A stretch of 64,000 bases of DNA from assembly GCF_001613465.1 (NCBI RefSeq), contig NZ_BDCK01000046.1, positions 1-64,000 on the forward strand, read 5' to 3'. Shown piece by piece: positions 34,555 through 44,692 of the stretch; positions within the stretch are counted from its first letter, which is position 1; each line of letters starts with the position of its first letter. The position numbers and the translations under genes are program-made. The stretch is from Nocardia niwae NBRC 108934 = DSM 45340 (GTDB lineage: Bacteria; Actinomycetota; Actinomycetes; Mycobacteriales; Mycobacteriaceae). A model generated the notes under the pieces. It made no database searches. It was given only the letters and a program-made list of their open reading frames with translations, and was not told where the DNA came from.

Positions 34555-35784
34555 TTGAATCGTCACCTCCGATGGGCTTTGTCGGTGCTGGTGCTGTCCG
34601 TGCTGGCCCGGTTGCTCTGGATGCTGCTGTCCCGGAACGGGATGAACCTGGTCGACCTGCACGTCTACGTCGGTGGGTCGGCCGCGCTGCTGACCGATCA
34701 GCTCTACGACTTCACCTATGCGGAGAAGACGCCCGACTTCCCACTGCCGTTCACTTATCCGCCGTTCGCGGCGTTGGTGTTCTTCCCCTTGCACTACCTG
34801 CCGTTCACCGTGGTCGCGGTGGCCTGGCTGCTGGCTATCGCCGCGGCGCTGTACGCGGTGGTGCACATCAGTCTGGAGTTGATCTTCGGGGCGGAGCGGC
34901 TGCGCACGCCGCAGTGGCGGGCCGCCACCGTCGGCTGGACCGCGCTGGGCCTGTGGCTGGAACCGGTACGAACCACGATGGATTACGGCCAGGTCAACGT
35001 CTTCCTGGTGCTCGGCGGAATGCTCGCCGTGCGCAGTTCGCGGTGGTGGATCTCCGGCGGACTGGTCGGAATCGTCGCGGGCATCAAGCTGACGCCGGCG
35101 ATCACCGGCCTGTATTTCGTCGCGCGCAGGCGCTGGGCGACCGTGGCCTGGTCGGCGGTGGTCTTCGGCGCGACGGTTGGGGTGAGTTTCCTGATCGCGC
35201 CGGTGGAGGCGCGCCGGTACTTCGGCACCCTGCTCGGGGACGCCGACCGGATCGGCCCGGTGGGGTCGGTGTGGAACCAGTCGCTGCGCGGCACGCTGAG
35301 CCGGATCCTCGGCTACGACGTGGAATCCGGGCCGTGGTGGATCGCGGCCGTGCTCGTGGTCGCGCTGCTGGCATTCCTGGCTTGGCGCGCGCTCGGCCCG
35401 GACGACCGGCTCGGCACGCTGATCGTGGTGCAGCTGTTCGGGCTGATGGTCTCGCCCATCTCGTGGTCGCATCACTGGGTGTGGCTGCTGCCGACGGTGC
35501 TGTGGCTGGTCTACGGGCCGCTGCGCCGGGCGCCCGGCGCGCGCGTCGTGGCCGGTTACTGGCTGGTGACCATGCTCGTCGGCGTGCCGTGGGTGCTGTC
35601 GTTCTTCCAGGATTCGATCTGGACCATCTCGCGCCCCGGCGTGCTGTCCTGGCTCGGCGCCGTCGACGTGCTCGGCGTCGTGGTGTTCTACGTCTGGGTG
35701 ATCCGCTTCGGGCCCCGGTTCGCGAGCTCGAACCCCGCCGAGGGAACGAGAGAGAGCGCCGAGGGCCGCGCGCGCACGGCGTAG
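34555..35784 (+). CDS. pimE: Polyprenol-phosphate-mannose-dependent alpha-1,2-mannosyltransferase (PimE)
   Basis: A 409-residue GT87 membrane glycosyltransferase with about ten hydrophobic segments. The family aspartate sits in the first external loop, VDLHVYVGGS (Asp34), and the FTYPPFAAL and MDYGQVNVFL motifs follow. PimE adds the fifth mannose in phosphatidylinositol mannoside synthesis on the periplasmic face. It starts at TTG 34555. Gene order (Rv1157c-like, pimE, pterin dehydratase) agrees with M. tuberculosis Rv1159. Confidence 0.85.
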   Translation: MNRHLRWALSVLVLSVLARLLWMLLSRNGMNLVDLHVYVGGSAALLTDQLYDFTYAEKTPDFPLPFTYPPFAALVFFPLHYLPFTVVAVAWLLAIAAALYAVVHISLELIFGAERLRTPQWRAATVGWTALGLWLEPVRTTMDYGQVNVFLVLGGMLAVRSSRWWISGGLVGIVAGIKLTPAITGLYFVARRRWATVAWSAVVFGATVGVSFLIAPVEARRYFGTLLGDADRIGPVGSVWNQSLRGTLSRILGYDVESGPWWIAAVLVVALLAFLAWRALGPDDRLGTLIVVQLFGLMVSPISWSHHWVWLLPTVLWLVYGPLRRAPGARVVAGYWLVTMLVGVPWVLSFFQDSIWTISRPGVLSWLGAVDVLGVVVFYVWVIRFGPRFASSNPAEGTRESAEGRARTA

Positions 35785-35904
35785 TCACCTCGCAATCGAA
35801 GCGGCTCGGATCCGATCCGACCGCCACAACCGGGCTCGGCGACCGGTCGCACACACGCGAGCCATGAGGGGCTGCGAACACTCAGCGCCGCAGGCGCTGA
35901 AAAT

Positions 35905-36192
35905 TCAACACAACCGATCTATCCGGTGTGCCAGCGCGACGTCGAGTGCGGTGAGCCCGCCCGCGGAGTGGGTGGACAGGCTGAAGGTGACTTTGCGCCA
36001 GCGAATGTCGATGTCCGGATGGTGATCGGCTTCTTCCGCGACTTCGGCGACCCGGCGCACGAGTTCGATGCCCGCGGGGAAGGTGGGCGCCTCGACGGTG
36101 CGGACCAGGGCGTCGCCTGATCTCGTCCAGTCCGGCAGTTCGGTGAGGGCCTCGGCGATCTCGGTATCGGAGAGCAGTGTCTGCTGGGCCAT
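35905..36192 (-). CDS. 4a-hydroxytetrahydrobiopterin (pterin-4a-carbinolamine) dehydratase
   Basis: A 95-residue protein with the PCD motif EEADHHPDIDIRWRKV (active-site histidine pair) and LSTHSAGGLTALDVALA. It regenerates the pterin cofactor, or acts as a small coactivator in some species. ATG 36192 is the start. It matches M. tuberculosis Rv1159A in position. Confidence 0.9.
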   Translation of the reverse strand: MAQQTLLSDTEIAEALTELPDWTRSGDALVRTVEAPTFPAGIELVRRVAEVAEEADHHPDIDIRWRKVTFSLSTHSAGGLTALDVALAHRIDRLC

Positions 36193-36216
36193 AACACTCC
36201 TTACTACTCGCCTCGG

Positions 36217-36240
36217 GCCGCCCCGGAAAGGGGGGGCGGC
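36217..36240 (-). terminator. Hairpin downstream of the Lys/Cys-rich gene
   Basis: GCCGCCCC (36217-36224) and GGGGCGGC (36233-36240) form an eight-base stem located just after the stop of the Lys/Cys-rich gene. It may partly separate it from the dehydratase gene. Confidence 0.45.
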
Positions 36241-36245
36241 GGGGG

Positions 36246-36422
36246 TCAGGCGGCGCGTGCCTGCTTGAGTGCCTTCTTCAGATCCTTGCCGGTGACTCCG
36301 GCCGCTTCGCACTTCTTCATCCGCATGATGACCACGGGGCACTTCAGGCAGCGCGTCTTCTTCCGACAGCACTTCTTCTTGGGTTTCAGGCTGGAAACCT
36401 TCTTCGCTTTGACCTTGCCCAC
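36246..36422 (-). CDS. 58-residue Lys/Cys-rich small protein
   Basis: GTG 36422 opens a 58-codon frame: an N-terminal Lys-rich stretch (GKVKAKKVSSLKPKKK), then CCRKKTRCLKC and MRMKKCEAAG, and a basic C-terminal helix. Five cysteines in the pattern CC-x5-C-x2-C, with a further Cys 11 residues on, suggest a metal site, and the high charge suggests nucleic acid or ribosome contact. Codon use fits the genome. I know no function. It is divergent from typA. Confidence 0.65.
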   Translation of the reverse strand: MGKVKAKKVSSLKPKKKCCRKKTRCLKCPVVIMRMKKCEAAGVTGKDLKKALKQARAA

Positions 36423-36652
36423 GGCAGTTAGCGTACCCTAAGTACAAAGCCTGAAACGTTGCGCGAACGGACTGCCGGTAGGGTGTAGCTGGCCGCGATG
36501 CCCGGTGAGTTTCGATTCTCCACCTGTCTGCAAGGAGCCCGGCGTGAGCGTCAGGACCCGGAGGCGGCAGCCTGCGTAACCGCGCAGGGTCCCGTCCAGG
36601 CCGGACACCGAGCACCGTCGGCTCCCACACCGAACAGCAGGAGGATTCAGGC

Positions 36653-38551
<1,899 letters not shown>

Positions 38552-38560
38552 CCGCAGGCC

Positions 38561-38606
38561 GCGAACGGGATTCGACGTCGCTGCGGTGAGGTCGAATCCC
38601 GTTCGC
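38561..38606 (+). terminator. typA terminator
   Basis: A perfect 16-bp inverted repeat, GCGAACGGGATTCGAC (38561-38576) and GTCGAATCCCGTTCGC (38591-38606), around a 14-base loop begins ten bases after the typA stop. Confidence 0.88.
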
Positions 38607-39394
38607 CGGTCGGCAGAGGGCTCGCACGCTGTCGCGTGCGCCAGGACCCTCCGGTATGCCTCGAATGTCGTCGGCATTTTATCCCGGAGATATTAGCGGT
38701 CGGTGAGGCGGTCCGAGATTTTCGACACTGCTTCGTGATGTGAATTCGGCGGCGTCCGGTGCGGAATCGTCTCTCCGAACTCGGCCGAGCTGTCGGTGCT
38801 ATTTCCGGCAGCCCATTGTGTGGCGGTGAAATGGGAAACGCGCGGAATTCGACCCGGCCGCCTCTGGCGTGTGCTCCGGTTCGGGGACCTGGGGAAATTC
38901 GGAAAGACACCGCGCTACGGAAGTTGCGCACAGTGCGGTGAAGCTCGACCCGCTTTATGGCGTAGCGTCCTGGACGGCCCGCGCGGTCGGCCCGAATGAG
39001 CCTCCGCGGTGGCTGGACAACTTGCGATGCAGCTGTTCTGCGGCTGTGGGGTCGGCCGTGGCACCTATGGATAGGTCCCCGACGCAGACAGTTCACTTCT
39101 TGTTCGGTAGGCCGGCGCAATAATTCACTTTCGTGCGCGAGTGCATTCCACTCGTGGTCGGGCGAACGCCGGAGAGGTGCATCCGGATTGCCGGACAACT
39201 CCGCGTATATTCGCCGCAGCCATGCGGGTACGCCGATTATTTGCGGATCTTCCGGCGGGTATGAACGTGTGGTGTCCGAGGCCGTGCGGCGAGCTCGTCT
39301 TTGTGCGCCGCAGATATCCGCGCGATCCTGTCGTTTTCCCGCTCGTCAGCAGGAATCTGGGAACGGACTCGACCGTGCGGTAGAGTTCCCGAGC
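38607..39394. other. Long noncoding gap between typA and lpqW
   Basis: Nearly 790 bases without a supported gene. The composition falls below the local GC level from about 38670. The longest frames (for example 39141-39383) have no ribosome site and unnatural composition. It should contain the lpqW promoter, and could hold a regulatory RNA or a decayed gene. Confidence 0.5.
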
Positions 39395-41173
39395 GTGAAA
39401 GTGGGCGCAGGAAAACGCGCAGCGTGGCGCACGTTGTTGCCGGCCGTGGCAGTGCTGACCTTGATCAGCAGCTGTGCCGCGAATCCGCCGCCGCCCATCG
39501 AGAGCACCGACAGCCCGAAGACCACACCGGTCAAGCCCGCGGAGACGACCGTGGTGGTCGCCTTGGACACCATCGGGACCGCCTTCAATCCGCATCTGCG
39601 CTCGGACCAGTCCGCCGCCACCTCCGCGATCGCGTCACTGGTGTTGCCGAGCCCGTTCCGGCCGGTGCTCGATCCGGCGCGGCCCGGGGCGACGGCCTGG
39701 GTGCCGGATTCGTCGTTGCTGGTCTCCGCCGAGGTGACCGCGCAGGAGCCGTTCACGATCACCTACAAGCTTCGCAACGAAGCGTCCTGGTCGGACGGAG
39801 CGCCGATCGCGGCCGAGGACTTCCGCTACTTGTGGCAGGAGATGGTTTCGGAACCGGGGGTCGTGGATCCGGCCGGGTATCGGATGATCTCGGACGTGAA
39901 TTCGTCGGCCGGTGGCAAGACGGTCACCGTCGTGATGTCGCAGCCCTATCCGGGCTGGCGCGAATTGTTCACCGATCTGCTTCCTTCCCACCTGCTGAAG
40001 GACGCGCCCGGCGGGTTCGCCCGGGGGATGAACGGCCAGGTCAACGGCGTGCGGGTGTCCGGAGGACCGTTCGGGATCCGCTCGGCGGACCCCGGCCGCG
40101 ACGAGATGCTGCTGGAACGCAACGACCGCTTCTGGGGTACACCGGCGATGCCGGGCCAGATCCTGCTGCGCCGCGGCGGCACGCCCGCGCAACTGGCCGG
40201 CTCGCTGCGCACCGGCGACGTCCAGATGGCGCTGGTCCACGGAGGCGTCGCGACCCAGGCGCAACTGGGAGCGATTCCCTCCGTGCGGACCGCGATCATG
40301 CCGCAGTCGCGGGTGCTGCAGATGGTGCTGAACGGGCGCAAAGGTGAACTGAGCGATCCGCGGGTCCGCTCGGGTGTGCTGGCCCTGCTGGATCCCGCCT
40401 TGCTGGCGACCGTCGGTGCGCAGACCGGCAATTGGGTGGAGCCGGTCCGGGCGCAGGTGCTCGCGCCGTCCGACCCCGGTTACGCCCCGACCGCCCCGCC
40501 GCGACCGTCGGCGGAGGAGGCGTTCGGGTTGCTGGCCGCCGCGGGGTACGGCCGCGCGCCGGAACCGCCGCACGCGATCTCTCCAACCTCTCCGGCGCCG
40601 CAGCCGCGCACCGTGGGTAAGGACGGCAAGCCGCTGGTCGTGCGCATCGGCGCCGTCGACCGGGACGCCACCGCCTTGGCCGTGGCCAATACCGCCGCCG
40701 ACCAGCTGCGCAGCGCGGGCATCGACGCGACGGTGCGCAGCGTCGCCGCCGACGAGCTGTACGGCAAGGAACTGCTCGAGGGCACGGTGGACGCGATCGT
40801 CGGCTGGGAGGTGGCCGGTTCCGATCCCGCGACCGTGCTGGCATCCCGCTACGGCTGTCCGCCGCCCGCGCCGCCCGGAATCACCGGCCCGGCGCAGGCC
40901 ATCGCGGAGGCGGCGCAGCGAGCTCCGAGCAATCTGTCCGGGATATGTGATCCGGCTCTGCAACCGGCGATCGAGGAAGCCCTGCGCGGCGGCGACGTGG
41001 GGCGCGTGCTCGCCGAAGCGGAGCCGAAACTGTGGGCCATGGCGACGGTGCTGCCGATCGTGCAGGACAACGCCGTCGCCGCGGCCGGTCCCCGGCTGGA
41101 CGGCGCCTCGCTCAGCGGCGCGATCCAGGTCGGCATCTTCGGTGATGCGTCCATGTGGCGCAGGATCCCGTGA
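39395..41173 (+). CDS. lpqW: LpqW-like lipoprotein (lipomannan/LAM control)
   Basis: A 592-residue lipoprotein with lipobox ISSC (Cys27). The rest is a family-5 extracellular solute-binding (DppA/OppA-like) fold: VVVALDTIGTAFNPHLRS, YKLRNEASWSDGAPIAAEDF, FGIRSADPGRDEMLLERNDR. In mycobacteria LpqW influences the PIM/LAM branch point with PimE. GTG 39395 gives the normal signal length; the frame is open upstream to 38996. It overlaps the mshB start. Confidence 0.9.
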   Translation: MKVGAGKRAAWRTLLPAVAVLTLISSCAANPPPPIESTDSPKTTPVKPAETTVVVALDTIGTAFNPHLRSDQSAATSAIASLVLPSPFRPVLDPARPGATAWVPDSSLLVSAEVTAQEPFTITYKLRNEASWSDGAPIAAEDFRYLWQEMVSEPGVVDPAGYRMISDVNSSAGGKTVTVVMSQPYPGWRELFTDLLPSHLLKDAPGGFARGMNGQVNGVRVSGGPFGIRSADPGRDEMLLERNDRFWGTPAMPGQILLRRGGTPAQLAGSLRTGDVQMALVHGGVATQAQLGAIPSVRTAIMPQSRVLQMVLNGRKGELSDPRVRSGVLALLDPALLATVGAQTGNWVEPVRAQVLAPSDPGYAPTAPPRPSAEEAFGLLAAAGYGRAPEPPHAISPTSPAPQPRTVGKDGKPLVVRIGAVDRDATALAVANTAADQLRSAGIDATVRSVAADELYGKELLEGTVDAIVGWEVAGSDPATVLASRYGCPPPAPPGITGPAQAIAEAAQRAPSNLSGICDPALQPAIEEALRGGDVGRVLAEAEPKLWAMATVLPIVQDNAVAAAGPRLDGASLSGAIQVGIFGDASMWRRIP

Positions 41174-42054
41174 CGGCGGCGACGGGCGGGTTGCTGCTGG
41201 TCCACGCCCACCCGGACGACGAATCCATCACCACCGGAGGCACGATCGCGCACTATCGCGCGCGCGGTGTGCCGGTGACGGTGCTGACCTGCACCCTCGG
41301 CGAGGAGGGTGAGGTGATCGGCGAGGAATGGGCGCTGCTCACCGCGGAGCACGCCGACCAGCTCGGCGGCTACCGGGTTCGCGAGCTGGCTCGTGCGCTG
41401 GAAGCGCTGGACGCGGGCCCGCCCCGTTTCCTCGGTGGCGCGGGGCGCTGGCGCGACTCCGGCATGGCGGGCACGCCCGCCGCGCACAAGCCGCGGGTCT
41501 TCGTGCGCTCCGGGCACGAGGCGGTGCGGGCGCTCACGGAGGTACTGCTCCAACTGCGGCCGCGCGTCGTGGTCGGCTACGACCCGAACGGCGGCTACGG
41601 CCACCCGGACCACATCCGGGTCCACGAGATCACCACTGCCGCGGTAGCGGCCGCAGCGGACCGGGGATGGGACACGCCGAAGTTCTATTGGACCGTCACC
41701 GACGCCGACATGCTGCGCCTGCACACCGCCGCGCTGGCCCGGCGCACGGCCGCGGGCCTGCCCGGCGCGCTGCCGCCCGGGTGGCGGTTGCCCGCCGAAG
41801 GCGAGCTGGCCAGCGTGCCCAGCGACGCGGTGACCACAACGATCGACGTCTCCGAGGTGCTGAGCGCCAAGCGCGCCGCGTTGCGGGCGCACGCCACCCA
41901 GGTCACCGTCGCGCCTTCGGGCCGGGAATTCGCGCTGTCGAACAACGTCGCGCAGCCCGTGCTGCCCGAAGAGCACTTCATCCTGGTGCGCGGCCTGCGC
42001 GGCCCGCTCGGCCCGGACGGGCGCGAGCACGATCTGTTCGCCGGCCTGGACTGA
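41170..42054 (+). CDS. mshB: GlcNAc-Ins deacetylase MshB (mycothiol biosynthesis)
   Basis: A 294-residue zinc amidohydrolase of the LmbE/PIG-L family. The metal/catalytic motif AHPDDE has His14, Asp16 and Asp17, and GHPDH supplies His145. It deacetylates N-acetylglucosaminyl-inositol in mycothiol synthesis. GTG 41170 overlaps the lpqW stop (GTGA), so translation is coupled; GTG 41155 is an alternative. Corresponds to Rv1170. Confidence 0.92.
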   Translation: MTAATGGLLLVHAHPDDESITTGGTIAHYRARGVPVTVLTCTLGEEGEVIGEEWALLTAEHADQLGGYRVRELARALEALDAGPPRFLGGAGRWRDSGMAGTPAAHKPRVFVRSGHEAVRALTEVLLQLRPRVVVGYDPNGGYGHPDHIRVHEITTAAVAAAADRGWDTPKFYWTVTDADMLRLHTAALARRTAAGLPGALPPGWRLPAEGELASVPSDAVTTTIDVSEVLSAKRAALRAHATQVTVAPSGREFALSNNVAQPVLPEEHFILVRGLRGPLGPDGREHDLFAGLD

Positions 42055-42156
42055 CGCGGATTCTCCTCTGCCTGAGGGTTGCCCTCGAGCGGTTTCGGCG
42101 CGGCGGGTACCGTTCGGCGAGATCTCGCGACATCGAAAGGGAGGGTCCGGCGTTTC

Positions 42157-43629
42157 ATGACGGCGCGCGGCGACACAGACCACCACCTCAGCATCGAGGA
42201 CCACGGGTACCACAAGAGTCTGAAGCCGCGGCAGCTGCAGATGATCGCGATCGGCGGGGCCATCGGCACCGGCCTCTTCCTCGGCGCGGGCGGGCGGCTG
42301 GCCAGTGCCGGACCCGGATTGTTCCTGGTCTACGGCGTGTGCGGATTCTTCGCTTTCCTCATCCTGCGCGCGCTCGGTGAACTCGTGCTGCACCGGCCCT
42401 CCTCCGGGTCGTTCGTCTCCTACGCGCGCGAGTTCTTCGGGGAGAAGGCAGCCTTCGTCGCAGGCTGGATGTACTTCCTGAACTGGTCGATGACCGGCAT
42501 CGCCGACACCACCGCCATAGCGCAGTACTTCCACTACTGGTCCGGGTTCTCCTCCGTTCCGCAGTGGGTCCTCGCCCTGATCGCCCTGGTCCTCGTGCTG
42601 AGCGTCAACCTGATCTCGGTGAAGTGGTTCGGCGAGATGGAGTTCTGGGCCGCGCTGGTGAAGGTGTTCGCGCTCAGCGCCTTCCTCATCGTCGGCACGA
42701 TCTTCCTGCTCGGCCGTTTCACCGTGCACGGGGAGGCGACCGGACCGAGCGTGATCACCGAGCACGGCGGGTTGTTCCCGACCGGCCTGATGCCGCTGGT
42801 CGTCGTGGTGTCCGGTGTCGTGTTCGCCTATGCCGCCGTCGAATTGGTCGGCACCGCAGCGGGCGAGACGGAGCAGCCGGAGAAGATCATGCCGCGGGCG
42901 ATCAATTCGGTGATCGCCCGGATCGCCGTCTTCTACGTCGGTTCGCTGGTCCTGCTCGGGTTGTTGCTGCCGTACACGCACTACACGGCCGACGAGAGCC
43001 CGTTCGTCACCTTCTTCACCATGCTCGGCGTTCCCGGTATCGGCAGCGTGATGAACCTCGTGGTGCTCACCGCGGCGTTCTCCAGCTTGAACGCGGGGCT
43101 GTACTCGACCGGTCGCATCCTGCGCTCGATGTCGATGAACGGCAGCGCACCGAAGTTCACCGGGGTGATGGGCAGCAACGGCGTTCCCTACGGCGGCATC
43201 CTGCTCACCAGTCTGATCGCGCTGGTCGGCATCGCGCTCAACGGCATCGTCCCGGACCGGGCGTTCGAGATCGTGCTGAACATGGCGTCGCTGGGCATCG
43301 TCGCCTCCTGGGCCACCATCGTGTTGTGCCAGCTGCAGTTGTGGCGCTGGTCCGTCCAGGGACGCGTCCAGCGGCCCGCGTTCCGAATGTTCGGCGCGCC
43401 CTACACCGGGCTGCTCACGCTGGTGTTCCTGTTCTTCGTGGTCGCCCTGACCGGGTTCGACTATCCGGTGGGGACCTGGACCGTCGCGACCATAGCCCTG
43501 ATCGTCCCCGCGCTGATCATCGGTTGGTTCGCCGCGCGGAAGCGGGTCCTGGCCATCGCCGCGGAGCGCGGCGGCCCGACCGGGGAATTCCCGGTGGTCG
43601 CCAGCCTGCCCGCCGACCGGAAGAATTGA
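42157..43629 (+). CDS. Amino-acid permease (CycA/AnsP-like)
   Basis: A 490-residue APC transporter with twelve hydrophobic segments. The first helix has the consensus MIAIGGAIGTGLFLGAG, followed by LVYGVCGFFAF and RALGELVLHRPSSGSF. It resembles D-serine/D-alanine/glycine (CycA) or asparagine (AnsP) carriers; I cannot separate them. The gene is an insertion relative to the M. tuberculosis gene order. ATG 42157 has AAAGGGAGG upstream. Confidence 0.9.
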   Translation: MTARGDTDHHLSIEDHGYHKSLKPRQLQMIAIGGAIGTGLFLGAGGRLASAGPGLFLVYGVCGFFAFLILRALGELVLHRPSSGSFVSYAREFFGEKAAFVAGWMYFLNWSMTGIADTTAIAQYFHYWSGFSSVPQWVLALIALVLVLSVNLISVKWFGEMEFWAALVKVFALSAFLIVGTIFLLGRFTVHGEATGPSVITEHGGLFPTGLMPLVVVVSGVVFAYAAVELVGTAAGETEQPEKIMPRAINSVIARIAVFYVGSLVLLGLLLPYTHYTADESPFVTFFTMLGVPGIGSVMNLVVLTAAFSSLNAGLYSTGRILRSMSMNGSAPKFTGVMGSNGVPYGGILLTSLIALVGIALNGIVPDRAFEIVLNMASLGIVASWATIVLCQLQLWRWSVQGRVQRPAFRMFGAPYTGLLTLVFLFFVVALTGFDYPVGTWTVATIALIVPALIIGWFAARKRVLAIAAERGGPTGEFPVVASLPADRKN

Positions 43630-43665
43630 TCATGCGGCTGACAGCGCCGGAATAGACTCGGCAGT

Positions 43666-43824
43666 ATGTACAACTGGGAGCTCCAGAACGCGATCGCCGC
43701 GTTCGTCGACAGCATGCGACCGCACTGGCAGGAGCAGCACGACTTGTATTCGACGGTGTTGTACGCGTTCGCCGATATGCAGAGTCATCTGTTGACCCTC
43801 CTCGGCTACCCGCCGGTGCCGTGA
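43666..43824 (+). CDS. 52-residue small protein upstream of the Rv1171-like gene
   Basis: ATG 43666 opens a 52-codon frame: MYNWELQNAIAAFVDSMRPH and further to a GYPPVP end. It is amphipathic helical, aromatic-rich, with four His and no membrane segment. Its stop overlaps the GTG of the following membrane gene (GTGA), which argues for real translation. I do not recognise it. Confidence 0.6.
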   Translation: MYNWELQNAIAAFVDSMRPHWQEQHDLYSTVLYAFADMQSHLLTLLGYPPVP

Positions 43825-44258
43825 CGACGAAAATCGACGACCACGCAGGCGACCGCGCTCCCGTGGCAGCCGAAGCCACCCACCGCCCGATGGGCGTCGC
43901 GGGCCTGGCGATCCTGGTGCTGCTGATTCTGAACGCCCTGCTCACTTTGGCGCTCGAGGTGCTGTACCTGCCGACCTACCTGGGCTCCGTCGCCTTCCCG
44001 ATATCCGCCGTGGTGGCGGGCGTGGTCAACGTGCTGCTCGTCGCGGGCGCGCGCTCGGTCTCCCGCCGGCCCGCCGTCCTGGGCCTTCCGCTGGTGGTCT
44101 GGACGTTCGGCTTCCTGGTGTGCGCGAGCACCGGGCCGGGCGGGGACGTCCTGCTGGGCAGTGATTGGCGTACGGCACTGCTGTTGTTCGCCGGGTTGCT
44201 GCCGCCGCTCGCGTACCTCTACATCCAGGCGAACGCGAGCGTCTTCGGTCGCCGCTGA
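43821..44258 (+). CDS. Integral membrane protein, Rv1171-like
   Basis: A 145-residue protein with four hydrophobic segments (GLAILVLLILNALLTLALE, VAFPISAVVAGVVNVLLVAG, LGLPLVVWTFGFLVCA, TALLLFAGLLPPLAYLYI). It has the position, size and topology of Rv1171 between mshB and fbiC. The function is unknown. Translation is coupled to the 52-residue gene. Confidence 0.75.
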   Translation: MTTKIDDHAGDRAPVAAEATHRPMGVAGLAILVLLILNALLTLALEVLYLPTYLGSVAFPISAVVAGVVNVLLVAGARSVSRRPAVLGLPLVVWTFGFLVCASTGPGGDVLLGSDWRTALLLFAGLLPPLAYLYIQANASVFGRR

Positions 44259-44267
44259 ACTCGGCGG

Positions 44268-44690
44268 TCACGCGAGCCGGACCGCCAGCGTGGCGATCAC
44301 GGCGTCGGTGCGGGCGCGCAGCGCGGCGGTCAGCACCGGTCCGCGCGGATTGTGCAGCGGGCGTTGCCGCCAGTGCCGGGCTTCGACATGCGCGAGCAGC
44401 ACGGTGACGCCGCGCCCGGCGGCGGTCTGCTTCCGGACCTAGCCGACGAGGGTGGACACCAGACTGCGGTGCGGGCACGGCAGCACCGCGAGCGGAATGC
44501 CTGGATCCCACTCTTTCCATTGCGCGCTGAGCCTTTTGGTCGTGGCCGGATCGATGTCCGCGGCCACCGCGACGATCTCGCCCCGCATACGCAGGGCGGC
44601 TTGCAAGGCGCGATAGGTCACTTCGCTCATGGTCACCACCGGGACATTGAACTCCGCCGTCGCGCGGCAACCGATCAGCGACACCGGGCG
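44268..44690 (-). pseudogene. Relic of an APC-permease C-terminal domain with internal stop
   Basis: On the minus strand one frame reads FNVPVVTMSEVTYRALQAAL, KRLSAQWKEWDPGIP, PCPHRSLVSTLVG, then TAG (44439-44441), and goes on in the same frame with TAAGRGVTVLLAHVEARHW, RQRPLHNPRGPVL and TDAVIATLAVRLA to TGA at 44268. This looks like the soluble tail of actinobacterial APC permeases. The membrane part is missing and the frame has a nonsense codon, so it is a decayed remnant. Confidence 0.55.
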
Positions 44691-44692
44691 GG

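Noticed and set aside
38561..38606. tRNA-like T-loop (GTCGAATCCC)
   Set aside because: It is one arm of a perfect 16-bp inverted repeat; no acceptor, D or anticodon stem can be formed. It is the typA terminator.
39141..39383. Short plus-strand frame upstream of lpqW
   Set aside because: No ribosome site, Arg/Cys-rich unnatural composition, no similarity to anything known to me.
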